The notes under the pieces were generated by a model. The model was not told where the DNA came from. It worked only from the letters and a program-made list of their open reading frames with translations, and ran no database searches. A DNA stretch of 22,966 nt from an uncultured Clostridium sp. (GTDB lineage Bacteria; Bacillota; Clostridia; Lachnospirales; Lachnospiraceae): positions 1-22,966 of the forward strand of contig USJW01000076.1 of NCBI GenBank assembly GCA_900555045.1. The letters run 5' to 3'. The position numbers and the translations under genes are program-made. Below are positions 14,127-22,101 of the stretch, piece by piece (position 1 is the first letter of the stretch; the number at the start of each line of letters is the position of its first letter).

Positions 14127-16448
14127 ATGAAAAAAAATACAACGATCATCGCCACGCTGCTGTTGACTGTGGTTCTGGGAATCGCGTTCGCAGTGACCGC
14201 TCAAAACTACTACGCGCTGGAGAAAGAGGCCTGCTTTCGGACGCTCACCAACCACACCGCGCAGCTGGCCGACAAAATCAATGAGGATTTCACCAGAGAG
14301 CACGATCACCTGGAGTTCATCGCCCGGGTGATCGGTCAGTTTGAGACGTCTGAAACCGGAGATGTGTCAAAAATTCTGACCTCCTACGACAGCTGTGCGG
14401 TCATCTCGCGGATTGAGCTTCTGCTCCCCGGCGATAGGATCCTGACCGACGAGGGCAAGCTGATCGACGGAAGCGGCCTCATTTCCTTCGAGGAGGAGGC
14501 CAAAAAAGGAGCCCACATGACGGGGCGGACGAACGACCTGATGGATCCGGACCGGATGATCCTGCGGGACTACGTACCGGTCGTAAGCGACGGACAGACC
14601 GTGGCCATGCTGTACGGCGTGGTGGAGCTGGATCAGCTCCCCGGCATGTACCACGTGAAGGCGTTTAACAACCGGACACAGGTCTACATCATCGACTGCG
14701 CCAACGGCAATTTCCTGATGGACACCTTGCACAGTACGCTCAAAAATGTGGAGGAGATGGATTCCCGCAAGCCGCAATCCGGCTACAGCTTCCAGCAGAT
14801 GAAAAACGATATTGAGCATTTGCAGTCCGGCAGCACCGCCTTTCTGTCCCAGTCCACGGGAGAATATTTTTACTGCTACTATGAGCCTTTAAAGATCCAG
14901 GGCTGGATGCTCATGCTTTCCGTGCCGGAGAGCATCGTCTTCGGGCGCCTCCACTCGTCCATGAGCGTGGCCCTCTACTTAGCGGCCTTCATGGCAGCCG
15001 TCCTGGTTCTCTATTTCGTGTGGATGCTGTTCAACATCCGCAGGGAAAACCGGGAGAGGGACAGCCGCCTGCACCAGGTGCAGTATATGTACGATGTGGA
15101 GAAGCTTCTGTTCAACGCCCACGTAAAGCCGGCGGACATCGAGAAGGCACTCTGGAAAATCGCGGAGGTGATGACCGCGGACATGGCTTTTTTGCTGCCA
15201 TTAAACGGCAGCTCGGAGAACTGGAGATACGTGTTCAAGCGCTGCGACGCGAAGCTGACCGACGCAGAGCTGGCCGACGCCGTGGCCCACCTCCAGGGCC
15301 GCCTGGAGGACGGCAAGAGTATTCTCACCTACGATCCCGAAAGCCTGGCGGACATCCCTGCGGGGCTGGCCTCCTTCATCCGGCGGCTGGGGCTTCGCAG
15401 CCTCGCCGTCGTCCCCATCTCGGACGCCAACGAGGGGCTTGTGGGAATCCTCGGGACCTGCAATATGAAGCAGCGCTTTGAGGACGCCGGACAGCTGGAG
15501 TGCGTGGCCATCAGCTTCGCCATGCTGATCCGAAACATCCGGATCTACCAGTCCATGAAAAAGATCGGCATGATGGACGGACTGACCGGGCTGCTCAACC
15601 GGAGCAGCTACAGCGCGGATCTGGCCTCCGCGGCGGGCGGCTCATACCGCTCCTTAGCCTGCGTCTACATCGACGCCAACGGCCTCCACGAGATCAACAA
15701 CCACCTGGGACACGAGGCCGGGGACCGACTGCTGTGCTTTCTGGCCAACCAGATGATGGATACCTTCGGCAGCAACAGCGCATACCGGATCGGCGGGGAC
15801 GAGTTCGTGGCGATCTGCCGCAATCAGCCCCAAAAGGCCGTGTACCAGAAGGCCGAGTCCGTGCGGCAGGCCATGACGCAGGAGGGATACTATATCTCCC
15901 TGGGGGTGGAGTGGCGCGATTTGGACTGCAATATCAACGCCATCGTGAAGGCCGCCGAGGAGAAGATGCAGCAGGACAAGCGCAACTACTACGAGAAGGA
16001 TCTGCACCAGCGCAAGGTGCGGGAGATGAACCGGCAGCTGGAGCAGATCCTCGTGGAAAAGCGGGATGCGGATGCCTTCCTGTCCGTGATCGCCCCCAAC
16101 TTCCGCGGGGTTTACTTCGTCAATCTTGACACGGACAGCGTGCGCCACATCTTTATCCCCGACTATTTTGAGGAGATGCTGGAGCAGTCCGATCAGCGGT
16201 TCAGCCAGGCCATCCATCTCTACGCCAACCAGGTGATCCATCCCCGGTTCTCCCATGCCTTTGAGGAGCTCTGCTCCTACGAATCCCTGGGGAATCTCCT
16301 GGAGGAGGGGATTGTCCCGGAGCTCTGCTACCAGAAAACCAACGGCGCGTGGCTGAAGCTTCAGATTTTCAAGTTCAAAAAGTACCGCCCCGGAAGCCGG
16401 GAAACGCTGTGGGTGTTCGAGCCCATCGAGCCGCCGGAGGAAGGGTGA
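14127..16448 (+). CDS. Membrane-bound diguanylate cyclase with GAF and extra C-terminal domain
   Basis: 773 residues. TM1 (about 7-26) and TM2 (about 281-303) flank an extracytoplasmic sensor of dCache-like size. A GAF-like region (about 320-470) follows, then a GGDEF domain with DGLTGLLNR (484-492), the variant DANGLHEINN, and an intact GGDEF active site at 556-560. It should make cyclic di-GMP from GTP in response to an external ligand. The inhibitory RxxD site five residues before GGDEF is absent (FGSN instead). Residues about 647-773 form a further domain, with GVYFVNLDTDSVRH, that I cannot name; a PAS-like fold is possible. The ATG at 14127 has GAAGGA upstream. It is monocistronic, between the feoB terminator and its own. 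Confidence 0.9.
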   Translation: MKKNTTIIATLLLTVVLGIAFAVTAQNYYALEKEACFRTLTNHTAQLADKINEDFTREHDHLEFIARVIGQFETSETGDVSKILTSYDSCAVISRIELLLPGDRILTDEGKLIDGSGLISFEEEAKKGAHMTGRTNDLMDPDRMILRDYVPVVSDGQTVAMLYGVVELDQLPGMYHVKAFNNRTQVYIIDCANGNFLMDTLHSTLKNVEEMDSRKPQSGYSFQQMKNDIEHLQSGSTAFLSQSTGEYFYCYYEPLKIQGWMLMLSVPESIVFGRLHSSMSVALYLAAFMAAVLVLYFVWMLFNIRRENRERDSRLHQVQYMYDVEKLLFNAHVKPADIEKALWKIAEVMTADMAFLLPLNGSSENWRYVFKRCDAKLTDAELADAVAHLQGRLEDGKSILTYDPESLADIPAGLASFIRRLGLRSLAVVPISDANEGLVGILGTCNMKQRFEDAGQLECVAISFAMLIRNIRIYQSMKKIGMMDGLTGLLNRSSYSADLASAAGGSYRSLACVYIDANGLHEINNHLGHEAGDRLLCFLANQMMDTFGSNSAYRIGGDEFVAICRNQPQKAVYQKAESVRQAMTQEGYYISLGVEWRDLDCNINAIVKAAEEKMQQDKRNYYEKDLHQRKVREMNRQLEQILVEKRDADAFLSVIAPNFRGVYFVNLDTDSVRHIFIPDYFEEMLEQSDQRFSQAIHLYANQVIHPRFSHAFEELCSYESLGNLLEEGIVPELCYQKTNGAWLKLQIFKFKKYRPGSRETLWVFEPIEPPEEG

Positions 16449-16461
16449 TTCAGTCCGCGAA

Positions 16462-16518
16462 AAGGGAGTGCCGCCCAGCCATCACACATCGATGGCCGGA
16501 CGGCACTCCCTTATTTTT
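16462..16518. terminator. Bidirectional terminator between cyclase and DUF378 genes
   Basis: AAGGGAGTGCCG (16462-16473) pairs perfectly with CGGCACTCCCTT (16501-16512). An inner GCCATC/GATGGC helix encloses the loop. Ts follow on the plus strand (ATTTTT) and AAAA precedes the stem, giving Ts on the minus strand. It serves the two convergent genes that end on either side. Confidence 0.92.
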
Positions 16519-16527
16519 CTGACCCTG

Positions 16528-16728
16528 TTACTCCCCGTCCCGGGAGTAAAATGTGAGCAGGTACAGGCCGCAGATTCCCACTAACCCATAGATAATCCGG
16601 CTGAACCAGGAGCCGGAACCGAAGATCCAGGACACCAGATTAAAATTGAAAAATCCTATCAGGCCCCAGTTGATGGCGCCGATCAGGCTGACGGTCAGGG
16701 CTGTGTAGTCAAGTGCTTTATTTCCCAT
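16528..16728 (-). CDS. DUF378 small membrane protein
   Basis: 66 residues with two hydrophobic helices (about 9-27 and 44-61). The first contains the DUF378 signature SLIGAINWGLIGFF, followed by NLVSWIFG. The family is common in Firmicutes and has no known biochemical function; it is expected in the cytoplasmic membrane. The ATG at 16726-16728 is eight bases from AGGAGG; an ATG two codons upstream is only two bases from it. It lies 86 bases downstream of the ABC exporter genes on the same strand and may be expressed with them, or from its own promoter in the AT-rich gap, where I see no clear boxes. Confidence 0.88.
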   Translation of the reverse strand: MGNKALDYTALTVSLIGAINWGLIGFFNFNLVSWIFGSGSWFSRIIYGLVGICGLYLLTFYSRDGE

Positions 16729-16814
16729 AGTCATTACCTCCTTTGATATACAGTTACAGTATGTTCCAAAAAGTGGCGGACTATACAAAAAATGCGCACA
16801 TTGGCGTTTCACGC

Positions 16815-18752
16815 TCACGCGGTCTTCGGTATCGCGGCCGATTTTCCGGTGTATAACTGGTAATATCTTCCTTTTTCTTCGATCAGCTGGTCGTGGCTGC
16901 CGCGCTCGATGATACGCCCCTGCTCCAGGACCATGATGCAGTCGGCGTTGCGGATGGTGGACAGCCGATGGGCGATCACGAAGGTGGTCCGCCCGGCCAT
17001 CAGCCGGTCCATGCCCTGCTGCACCAGCGCCTCGGTGCGGGTGTCGATGGAGGAGGTGGCCTCATCCAGGATCAGCACCGGCGGATCCGCCACAGCGGCC
17101 CGGGCGATGGCTAAAAGCTGCCTTTGGCCCTGGCTTAGGTTTGCCCCGTCGCCGGTCAGCACCGTGTCGTAGCCGTCCGGCAGCCTGCGGATGAATCCGT
17201 CCGCGTTTGCGAGCTTCGCGGCTTCCCTACACTCCTCGTCGGTGGCGTCCAGGCGGCCGTAGCGGATATTGTCCATCACCGTGCCAGTGAACAGGTGGGT
17301 GTCCTGGAGCACCATCCCCAGTGAGCGGCGCAGGTCCGCCTTGCGGATCTTGTTGATGTTGATCCCGTCGTATCGGATCTTTCCGTCCTGGATGTCGTAG
17401 AACCGGTTGATCAGATTGGTGATGGTGGTCTTCCCGGCGCCGGTGGAGCCCACAAAGGCGATCTTCTGCCCCGGGGTGGCGAACAGCTTGATGTTGTGCA
17501 GCACGATCTTGTCCTCGTCGTAGCCGAAGTCCACGTCGTTGAAGGTCACGTCGCCCTCCAGCTTGGTGTAGGTGACGGTGCCGTCGGCCTGGTGGGGGTG
17601 ACGCCATGCCCAGATCCCGGTGCGCTCCTTTGTCTCGGTGAGCGTCCCGTCGGGCAGATATTTGGCGTTGACCAGCTCCACATAGCCGTCGTCGGTCTCC
17701 GGCACCTCGTCCAGGAGCTTAAACACCCGCTCCGCCCCGGCCATGGCCATGACGATGCTGTTCATCTGCTGACTGATCTGGGTGACCGGCTGCGTAAAGT
17801 TCTTGTTCAGTGTCAGGAAGGACACCAGCGTGCCCAGGGTCAGCCCGGTGTACCCGCCGATCGCCAGGGCCCCGCCGGCCACCGCGCAGATCACGTAGCT
17901 GATATTTCCCAGGTTGGCGTTGATGGGCATCATCATGTTGGCGAACTTGTTGGCGTTGTTGGCGCTGTCCCGCAGCTGCCCGTTGATCCGCTTAAAATTC
18001 TCCAGGGCCTTCTCCTCGTGGCAGAACACCTTCACCACCTTCTGGCCCTCCATCATCTCCTCAATGTAGCCGTTGACCGCGCCTAAGTCCCGCTGCTGCC
18101 TCGCAAAGTACTTGCCTGACTTTCCGCCGAGGCGGGAGGTCACAAATAGCATCACCCCCACCATGACCAGGGTGATCACCGTCAGCGGGATGTTTAAGCT
18201 GATCATGCTGACGAGAGCGATGATCAGTGTCATGGAGGAGTTGATCACCTGGGGGATGCTCTGGCTCATCAGCTGACGCAGAGTGTCCACGTCGTTGGTG
18301 TAGACCGACATGATGTCCCCGTGGGAGTGGGTGTCGAAATATTTGATGGGCAGGGACTCCATGTGGGTGAACAGCTCCACCCGGAGGTTGCGCATGGTGC
18401 CCTGGCTCACGTTGACCATGATCCGGTTGTACCCGTAGGAGCACAGAATCCCCGCGCTGTAGATCCCGGCCAGCTTTCCCAGCGCCACAGCCAACGGGCC
18501 AAACTCCGGGTCCGGAGACTTCATCAGCGGCAGAATGTAGCCGTCGATCAGGACCTGCATGAACAAAATCCCCCGCTGGGTGGCCAGAGCCGCCCCCAGG
18601 ATGCAGGCCACGGCGGCCGCAAAATGGAATTTATAGTGGGCCAGCATATAGCTTAAGACCCGCCCCAGCACCTGAAACGGGTGGTCCGGGCGGCTGCCCG
18701 CGCCCCCCTGCATTCCGGGGCGACCGATTCTTCTCACACTCTGCTCACTCAT
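16815..18752 (-). CDS. Heterodimeric ABC exporter subunit with the catalytic-glutamate half-site
   Basis: 645 residues: a six-helix type-1 exporter membrane domain (about 35-345), then an ATPase domain. Walker A GSTGAGKTT (about 435-443), signature LSQGQRQ (539-545, second Gly of LSGGQ region replaced by Gln), Walker B LILDEATSS with catalytic Glu564, and switch His595 (IAHRLS). A roughly 50-residue insertion between the domains (AKYLPDGTLTETKERTG region) is known from this clade. The protein pairs with the 590-residue subunit, whose gene it overlaps by eight bases, to export drugs or other hydrophobic compounds, as in TM287/288, BmrCD and LmrCD. The ATG at 18750-18752 has AAAGGAGGG upstream. 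The substrate is unknown. Confidence 0.93.
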   Translation of the reverse strand: MSEQSVRRIGRPGMQGGAGSRPDHPFQVLGRVLSYMLAHYKFHFAAAVACILGAALATQRGILFMQVLIDGYILPLMKSPDPEFGPLAVALGKLAGIYSAGILCSYGYNRIMVNVSQGTMRNLRVELFTHMESLPIKYFDTHSHGDIMSVYTNDVDTLRQLMSQSIPQVINSSMTLIIALVSMISLNIPLTVITLVMVGVMLFVTSRLGGKSGKYFARQQRDLGAVNGYIEEMMEGQKVVKVFCHEEKALENFKRINGQLRDSANNANKFANMMMPINANLGNISYVICAVAGGALAIGGYTGLTLGTLVSFLTLNKNFTQPVTQISQQMNSIVMAMAGAERVFKLLDEVPETDDGYVELVNAKYLPDGTLTETKERTGIWAWRHPHQADGTVTYTKLEGDVTFNDVDFGYDEDKIVLHNIKLFATPGQKIAFVGSTGAGKTTITNLINRFYDIQDGKIRYDGININKIRKADLRRSLGMVLQDTHLFTGTVMDNIRYGRLDATDEECREAAKLANADGFIRRLPDGYDTVLTGDGANLSQGQRQLLAIARAAVADPPVLILDEATSSIDTRTEALVQQGMDRLMAGRTTFVIAHRLSTIRNADCIMVLEQGRIIERGSHDQLIEEKGRYYQLYTGKSAAIPKTA

Positions 18753-20517
18753 GGCTCTCGCCCTCCTTTCCTTCCGCGGCCGGCTCGTCGAAGTCGCCGC
18801 CGCCCTTTGTCTGCGTGTCGTAGATTTCCCGGTAAATGGCGTTGTTTAAAAGCAGGTTTTCGTGGGTGTCAAACCCGTTCACCCGCCCGTCGTCCAGCAC
18901 CAGGATCCGGTCCGCGCCCTCCACGCTGGAGATTCGCTGGGCGATGATGATCTTGGTGGTCCCGGGGATGTGCTCGGCGAAGGCCGCCCGGATTTTCGCG
19001 TCCGTGGCCGTGTCCACCGCGCTGGTAGAGTCATCTAAGATCAGCACCTTGGGGTTCTTTAGCAGCGCCCTGGCGATGCACAGCCGCTGCTTCTGGCCGC
19101 CGGACACGTTGGAGCCGCCCTGCTCAATGTAGGTGTCATATCCGTCCGGGAACCGGTTGATAAACTCGTCGGCGCAGGCCAGCCGGCACGCCTCCTTGCA
19201 CTCCTCCAGGGTGGCGTTCTCGTTGCCCCAGCGCAGGTTCTCCAAGATCGTGCCGGAGAACAGCACATTTTTCTGCAGCACCACGGCCACCTGGTCCCTG
19301 AGCGCCTCCAGGCCGTAGCTCCGCACGTCCAGGCCGCCCACCCGGACGCTCCCATCCGTCACGTCGTACAGGCGGCTCACCAGATTCACCAGGCTGGATT
19401 TTCCGCAGCCGGTGCCTCCGATGACGCCCACCGTCTCCCCGGAGCGGATGTGCAGGTCGATATCCGTCAAGGTCTCCCCGCCGCTTCCGTGCCGGTAGGA
19501 GAAGCTCACGTGGTCAAAGTCGATGGAGCCGTCCGCCACCGTCTCAACCGGGCTCTCCGGGTCCACCAGATCCGGCTCCTCGTTGAGCACCTGGGCAATT
19601 CTCCGGCCGCTGGCGGCGCTCATGGTCAGCATGACAAAAATCATGGAGAGCATCATGAGGGACATCAGGATGCTCATGATGTAGCTGAACATGCTGGTCA
19701 ACTCCCCGGTGGTCAGCTCCCCGCCCACCACGAAGTGCGCGCCGAACCAGGACAGGGACAGCACGCAGCCGTAAACCACAAACATCATCACCGGGTTGTT
19801 GAATGCCAGGATGGACTCCGCCTTCACAAACATCCGGTACAGACGGTTCGCCGCATCGGTGAACTTCTCATTCTCATAGTCCTCCCGGACAAAGGCCTTC
19901 ACCACCCGGATGGCGGACACGTCCTCCTGGATACTGGCGTTTAAATCGTCGTAGCGCTTAAACACCACGTCGAAGATTTTCATGGTGCACCGGACGATGA
20001 ACACCAGCACACAGCCCAGGACGGCGATGGCCGCCACGAAGATCAGGCTCAGGCGGGCGTTGATCACAAAGCACATGGCCATGCTGCACAGAAGCATGAA
20101 CGGGGCCCGGACCGCGATCCGAAGGATCATCTGGTAGGCGTTCTGCACGTTGGTCACGTCCGTGGTCATGCGGGTCACCAGCCCTGCGGTGCTGTACTTG
20201 TCGATGTTGGAGAACGAATAGTTCTGGATATTCTCATACATCCCATCCCGCAGGTTGCACGCGAAGCCGCTGGATGCGCTGGCCGCGAATTTTCCCGCGA
20301 GGGCGCCGCTCATCAGGCTGCAAAACGCAATGGCGAGCATCAGCGCGCCGTACTGGTACACCTTCGTCATATTGCCCGCCTCAATCCCCTTGTCGATGAT
20401 CTCGGCGGTGATAAAGGGGATGAGCACCTCCATCACCACCTCCAGGGCTGTAAACAACGGGGTCAGGATCGAGTCTCTGCGGTACTGCTTCACCTGGCCC
20501 AGTAAGGTCATTATCAT
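18745..20517 (-). CDS. Heterodimeric ABC exporter subunit with degenerate ATPase half-site
   Basis: 590 residues: six membrane helices (about 15-310), then an ATPase domain with Walker A GGTGCGKSS (about 367-375), a canonical signature VSGGQKQ, and Walker B LILDDSTSA in which Asp496 replaces the catalytic Glu. The switch residue is Gln527 (IAQRIS) in place of His. Together with the LSQGQ signature of the partner, this makes one of the two ATP sites degenerate, the standard design of heterodimeric exporters such as TM287/288. The ATG at 20515-20517 overlaps the MarR stop codon as ATGA and has GAGGAGG seven bases upstream. It is the middle gene of a MarR-ABC-ABC operon, so drug efflux is likely. 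Confidence 0.93.
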   Translation of the reverse strand: MIMTLLGQVKQYRRDSILTPLFTALEVVMEVLIPFITAEIIDKGIEAGNMTKVYQYGALMLAIAFCSLMSGALAGKFAASASSGFACNLRDGMYENIQNYSFSNIDKYSTAGLVTRMTTDVTNVQNAYQMILRIAVRAPFMLLCSMAMCFVINARLSLIFVAAIAVLGCVLVFIVRCTMKIFDVVFKRYDDLNASIQEDVSAIRVVKAFVREDYENEKFTDAANRLYRMFVKAESILAFNNPVMMFVVYGCVLSLSWFGAHFVVGGELTTGELTSMFSYIMSILMSLMMLSMIFVMLTMSAASGRRIAQVLNEEPDLVDPESPVETVADGSIDFDHVSFSYRHGSGGETLTDIDLHIRSGETVGVIGGTGCGKSSLVNLVSRLYDVTDGSVRVGGLDVRSYGLEALRDQVAVVLQKNVLFSGTILENLRWGNENATLEECKEACRLACADEFINRFPDGYDTYIEQGGSNVSGGQKQRLCIARALLKNPKVLILDDSTSAVDTATDAKIRAAFAEHIPGTTKIIIAQRISSVEGADRILVLDDGRVNGFDTHENLLLNNAIYREIYDTQTKGGGDFDEPAAEGKEGESHE

Positions 20518-20972
20518 AAGTTTGCCTCCTCTTTCACAATAAATTTCAAATTTTCATACATCCGCTGCAGCAGAGCCAGAAGAGACCGCTCCTCCTCCTC
20601 CGTGAAGCCGTGGTAAAGCCCTTCCAACAAGCGGTCCGCGGTGCCGTCCAGCTGATCGTTAAGCTTCCACGCCTCCGGAAGAAGGCATATGCGCTTTCGC
20701 CGATCATCCTCCGGGTCCGCCTCCACAGTCAGAAGGCCTTTTCCCCTCAGCTTTTTTAGGAGCGCGGTAACCGCCGCCTTGGAGATTCCCAAATCCCGAT
20801 GCAGGTCCGTGGGGCCCACCTCCTGCCCCGCCCGGCTCATCAGGTAGGCCAGGACGTCGCACTGCGCGGCCGTCACGCCCAGCTCGGTCATGTCCGCGTT
20901 GATGTCGGACTCCAGCCCTAGATTCAGTTTCTTTAACAGCCTGAGCGTCCGGCGGACTTCCTGTCGATTCAT
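20514..20972 (-). CDS. MarR-family transcription regulator of the ABC exporter
   Basis: 152 residues. The winged helix is clear: VTAAQCDVLAYL, then GPTDLHRDLGISKAAVTALLKKLRGKGLL (recognition helix) and the wing with EADPEDDRRKRICLL, which contains the family's D-x-R-x3-I/L pattern. MarR proteins bind palindromes as dimers and release DNA on binding small ligands. It is first in the operon and its TGA overlaps the exporter ATG by four bases, implying coupled translation and autoregulated efflux. The ATG at 20970-20972 has GGGGAG seven bases upstream; an upstream in-frame Met lacks this. The inducing ligand cannot be inferred. Confidence 0.92.
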   Translation of the reverse strand: MNRQEVRRTLRLLKKLNLGLESDINADMTELGVTAAQCDVLAYLMSRAGQEVGPTDLHRDLGISKAAVTALLKKLRGKGLLTVEADPEDDRRKRICLLPEAWKLNDQLDGTADRLLEGLYHGFTEEEERSLLALLQRMYENLKFIVKEEANL

Positions 20973-21013
20973 TCGGATCTCCCCTCTCTCGGCCCGGATG
21001 CACATGGCGCGCC

Positions 21014-21052
21014 GGACCGTTTAGATGTGAACGGTTTGTACATGAACTGTTT
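21014..21052. repeat. Three 15-base-phased repeats, candidate MarR operator array
   Basis: TGAACGGTTT (21028-21037) and TGAACTGTTT (21043-21052) are two strong copies of TGAACNGTTT. A weaker third copy, GGACCGTTT (21014-21022), lies upstream in the same phase. The GTTT ends fall at 21022, 21037 and 21052, exactly 15 bases apart. Each strong copy contains the small palindrome AACNGTT. The array covers the -10 and start region of the minus-strand MarR promoter. Confidence 0.5.
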
Positions 21053-21077
21053 TACACCACCCGGACTTGAAAGTGAA
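21049..21077 (-). promoter_or_regulatory. Candidate promoter of the MarR-ABC operon
   Basis: On the minus strand: TTCACT (complement of 21072-21077), a 17-base spacer and TAAAAC (complement of 21049-21054), each four of six. The position relative to the phased repeats fits a repressed promoter. Confidence 0.4.
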
Positions 21078-21146
21078 ATTGAAAAATGTTATCATTAATA
21101 AATAACTTCTATTAATTTCGATTTTTTTCTTTTATTATATGGGTTT

Positions 21147-21175
21147 TTGACAGATTTGCACCGATTGTGAAAACT
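21147..21175 (+). promoter_or_regulatory. Candidate promoter of the LysR gene
   Basis: A perfect -35 TTGACA at 21147-21152 follows a T-rich tract. At 17 bases the -10 would be AAAACT (21170-21175), a poor match, so the promoter may be activator-dependent or use a different start. The 235-base gap 20973-21207 holds this, the MarR promoter and the phased repeats; its middle (about 21078-21140) is AT-rich with no gene. Confidence 0.35.
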
Positions 21176-21207
21176 TTGTGAACACTGAAAACAGGAGGAT
21201 ACGGACC

Positions 21208-22101
21208 ATGAACACAGCCCAACTTGAATGCTTTCTCGCGGTGGCCGAGAACTTAAACTTTGCCCGGGCGGCGGAGACCCTGCACATCACCCAGCCCGCC
21301 GTGACCCACCAGATCGCCGCCCTGGAGGCAGAGCTGGCGACAAAGCTGTTTATACGGACCACCCGGTCGGTGAAGCTGACTCCGGAGGGGTGGACCTTCC
21401 TGGCCGACGCCAGAAACATCCTGGGCATAACCTACGGCGCCAAGGCCAAGCTGGCCCACCAGTCCAAGGAGGAGATCCGCCACTTCGGCATCGGCGTCCA
21501 CAGCGCCCTGGAGCTGTCCCTGCTCCCGCCGGTGTTAGAAAAGCTTCGCCTGGCGTACCCCCGCGTGCACCCGGACTTAAAGCTGATCCCCTTCCGCGCC
21601 CTGCAGAACCTGCTGGACGAGGAATCCATCGCGGTGATGATGAGCTTTCGCGCGGAGAACACAAAAAAGGAGCCGGGCACCTTCCTCGAACTGCTGAAGG
21701 TACCCGTCTCCTGTGTTCTCGCCCCCGATCATCCCCTGGCGGGGCGAAGCTCTGTCCGCTTAAAGGAGCTGCGCCGGGGCGGCATGATCCTCTGCGAGCC
21801 CGGCAAAAATCCCGCCGCCATCGCCCGCGTCCAGGGCCTGCTTTTGGGCTTTCACCCGCCGGAGGACCTATATTTCACGGAAAATCCGGTCTGCGCCCTG
21901 GCCATGGTCCGGGCGGGCCTGGGCTTTACGCTGCTGCCCGATCTGGCCCCCATGCAGCTGCCCGGGCTGTCCTACGTGCCGGTGGAGGACACGGAGGAGC
22001 TGTCCTACGGATTGTACTATAAAACCCTGGGGGACCGGCCGGTGTTAAAGGACTTTATCCGTTGGATGCAGGAGCTCTGCGGCAAAAAACCGGACGCTTA
22101 G
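21208..22101 (+). CDS. LysR-family transcription regulator
   Basis: 297 residues, the usual LysR length. The N-terminal helix-turn-helix (about 1-60) is plain: MNTAQLECFLAVAENLNFARAAETL, then TQPAVTHQIAALEAEL and LFIRTTRSVKLTPEG. The effector-binding domain (about 88-290) has the expected two-lobed pattern, with ENPVCALAMVRAGLGFTLLPD near 232-252. The ATG at 21208 has AGGAGG nine bases upstream; an in-frame ATG ten codons earlier lacks a site. It is divergent from the MarR operon and convergent with the SDR gene, whose stop codon it overlaps. LysR targets are often neighbours, but neither neighbour is a clear candidate. Confidence 0.92.
   Translation: MNTAQLECFLAVAENLNFARAAETLHITQPAVTHQIAALEAELATKLFIRTTRSVKLTPEGWTFLADARNILGITYGAKAKLAHQSKEEIRHFGIGVHSALELSLLPPVLEKLRLAYPRVHPDLKLIPFRALQNLLDEESIAVMMSFRAENTKKEPGTFLELLKVPVSCVLAPDHPLAGRSSVRLKELRRGGMILCEPGKNPAAIARVQGLLLGFHPPEDLYFTENPVCALAMVRAGLGFTLLPDLAPMQLPGLSYVPVEDTEELSYGLYYKTLGDRPVLKDFIRWMQELCGKKPDA

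Noticed and set aside
21075..21130. GAAATT/AATTTC repeats with a T-run resembling a terminator
   Set aside because: The stem is entirely AT-rich and weak with a long loop, and no gene ends upstream on the plus strand.
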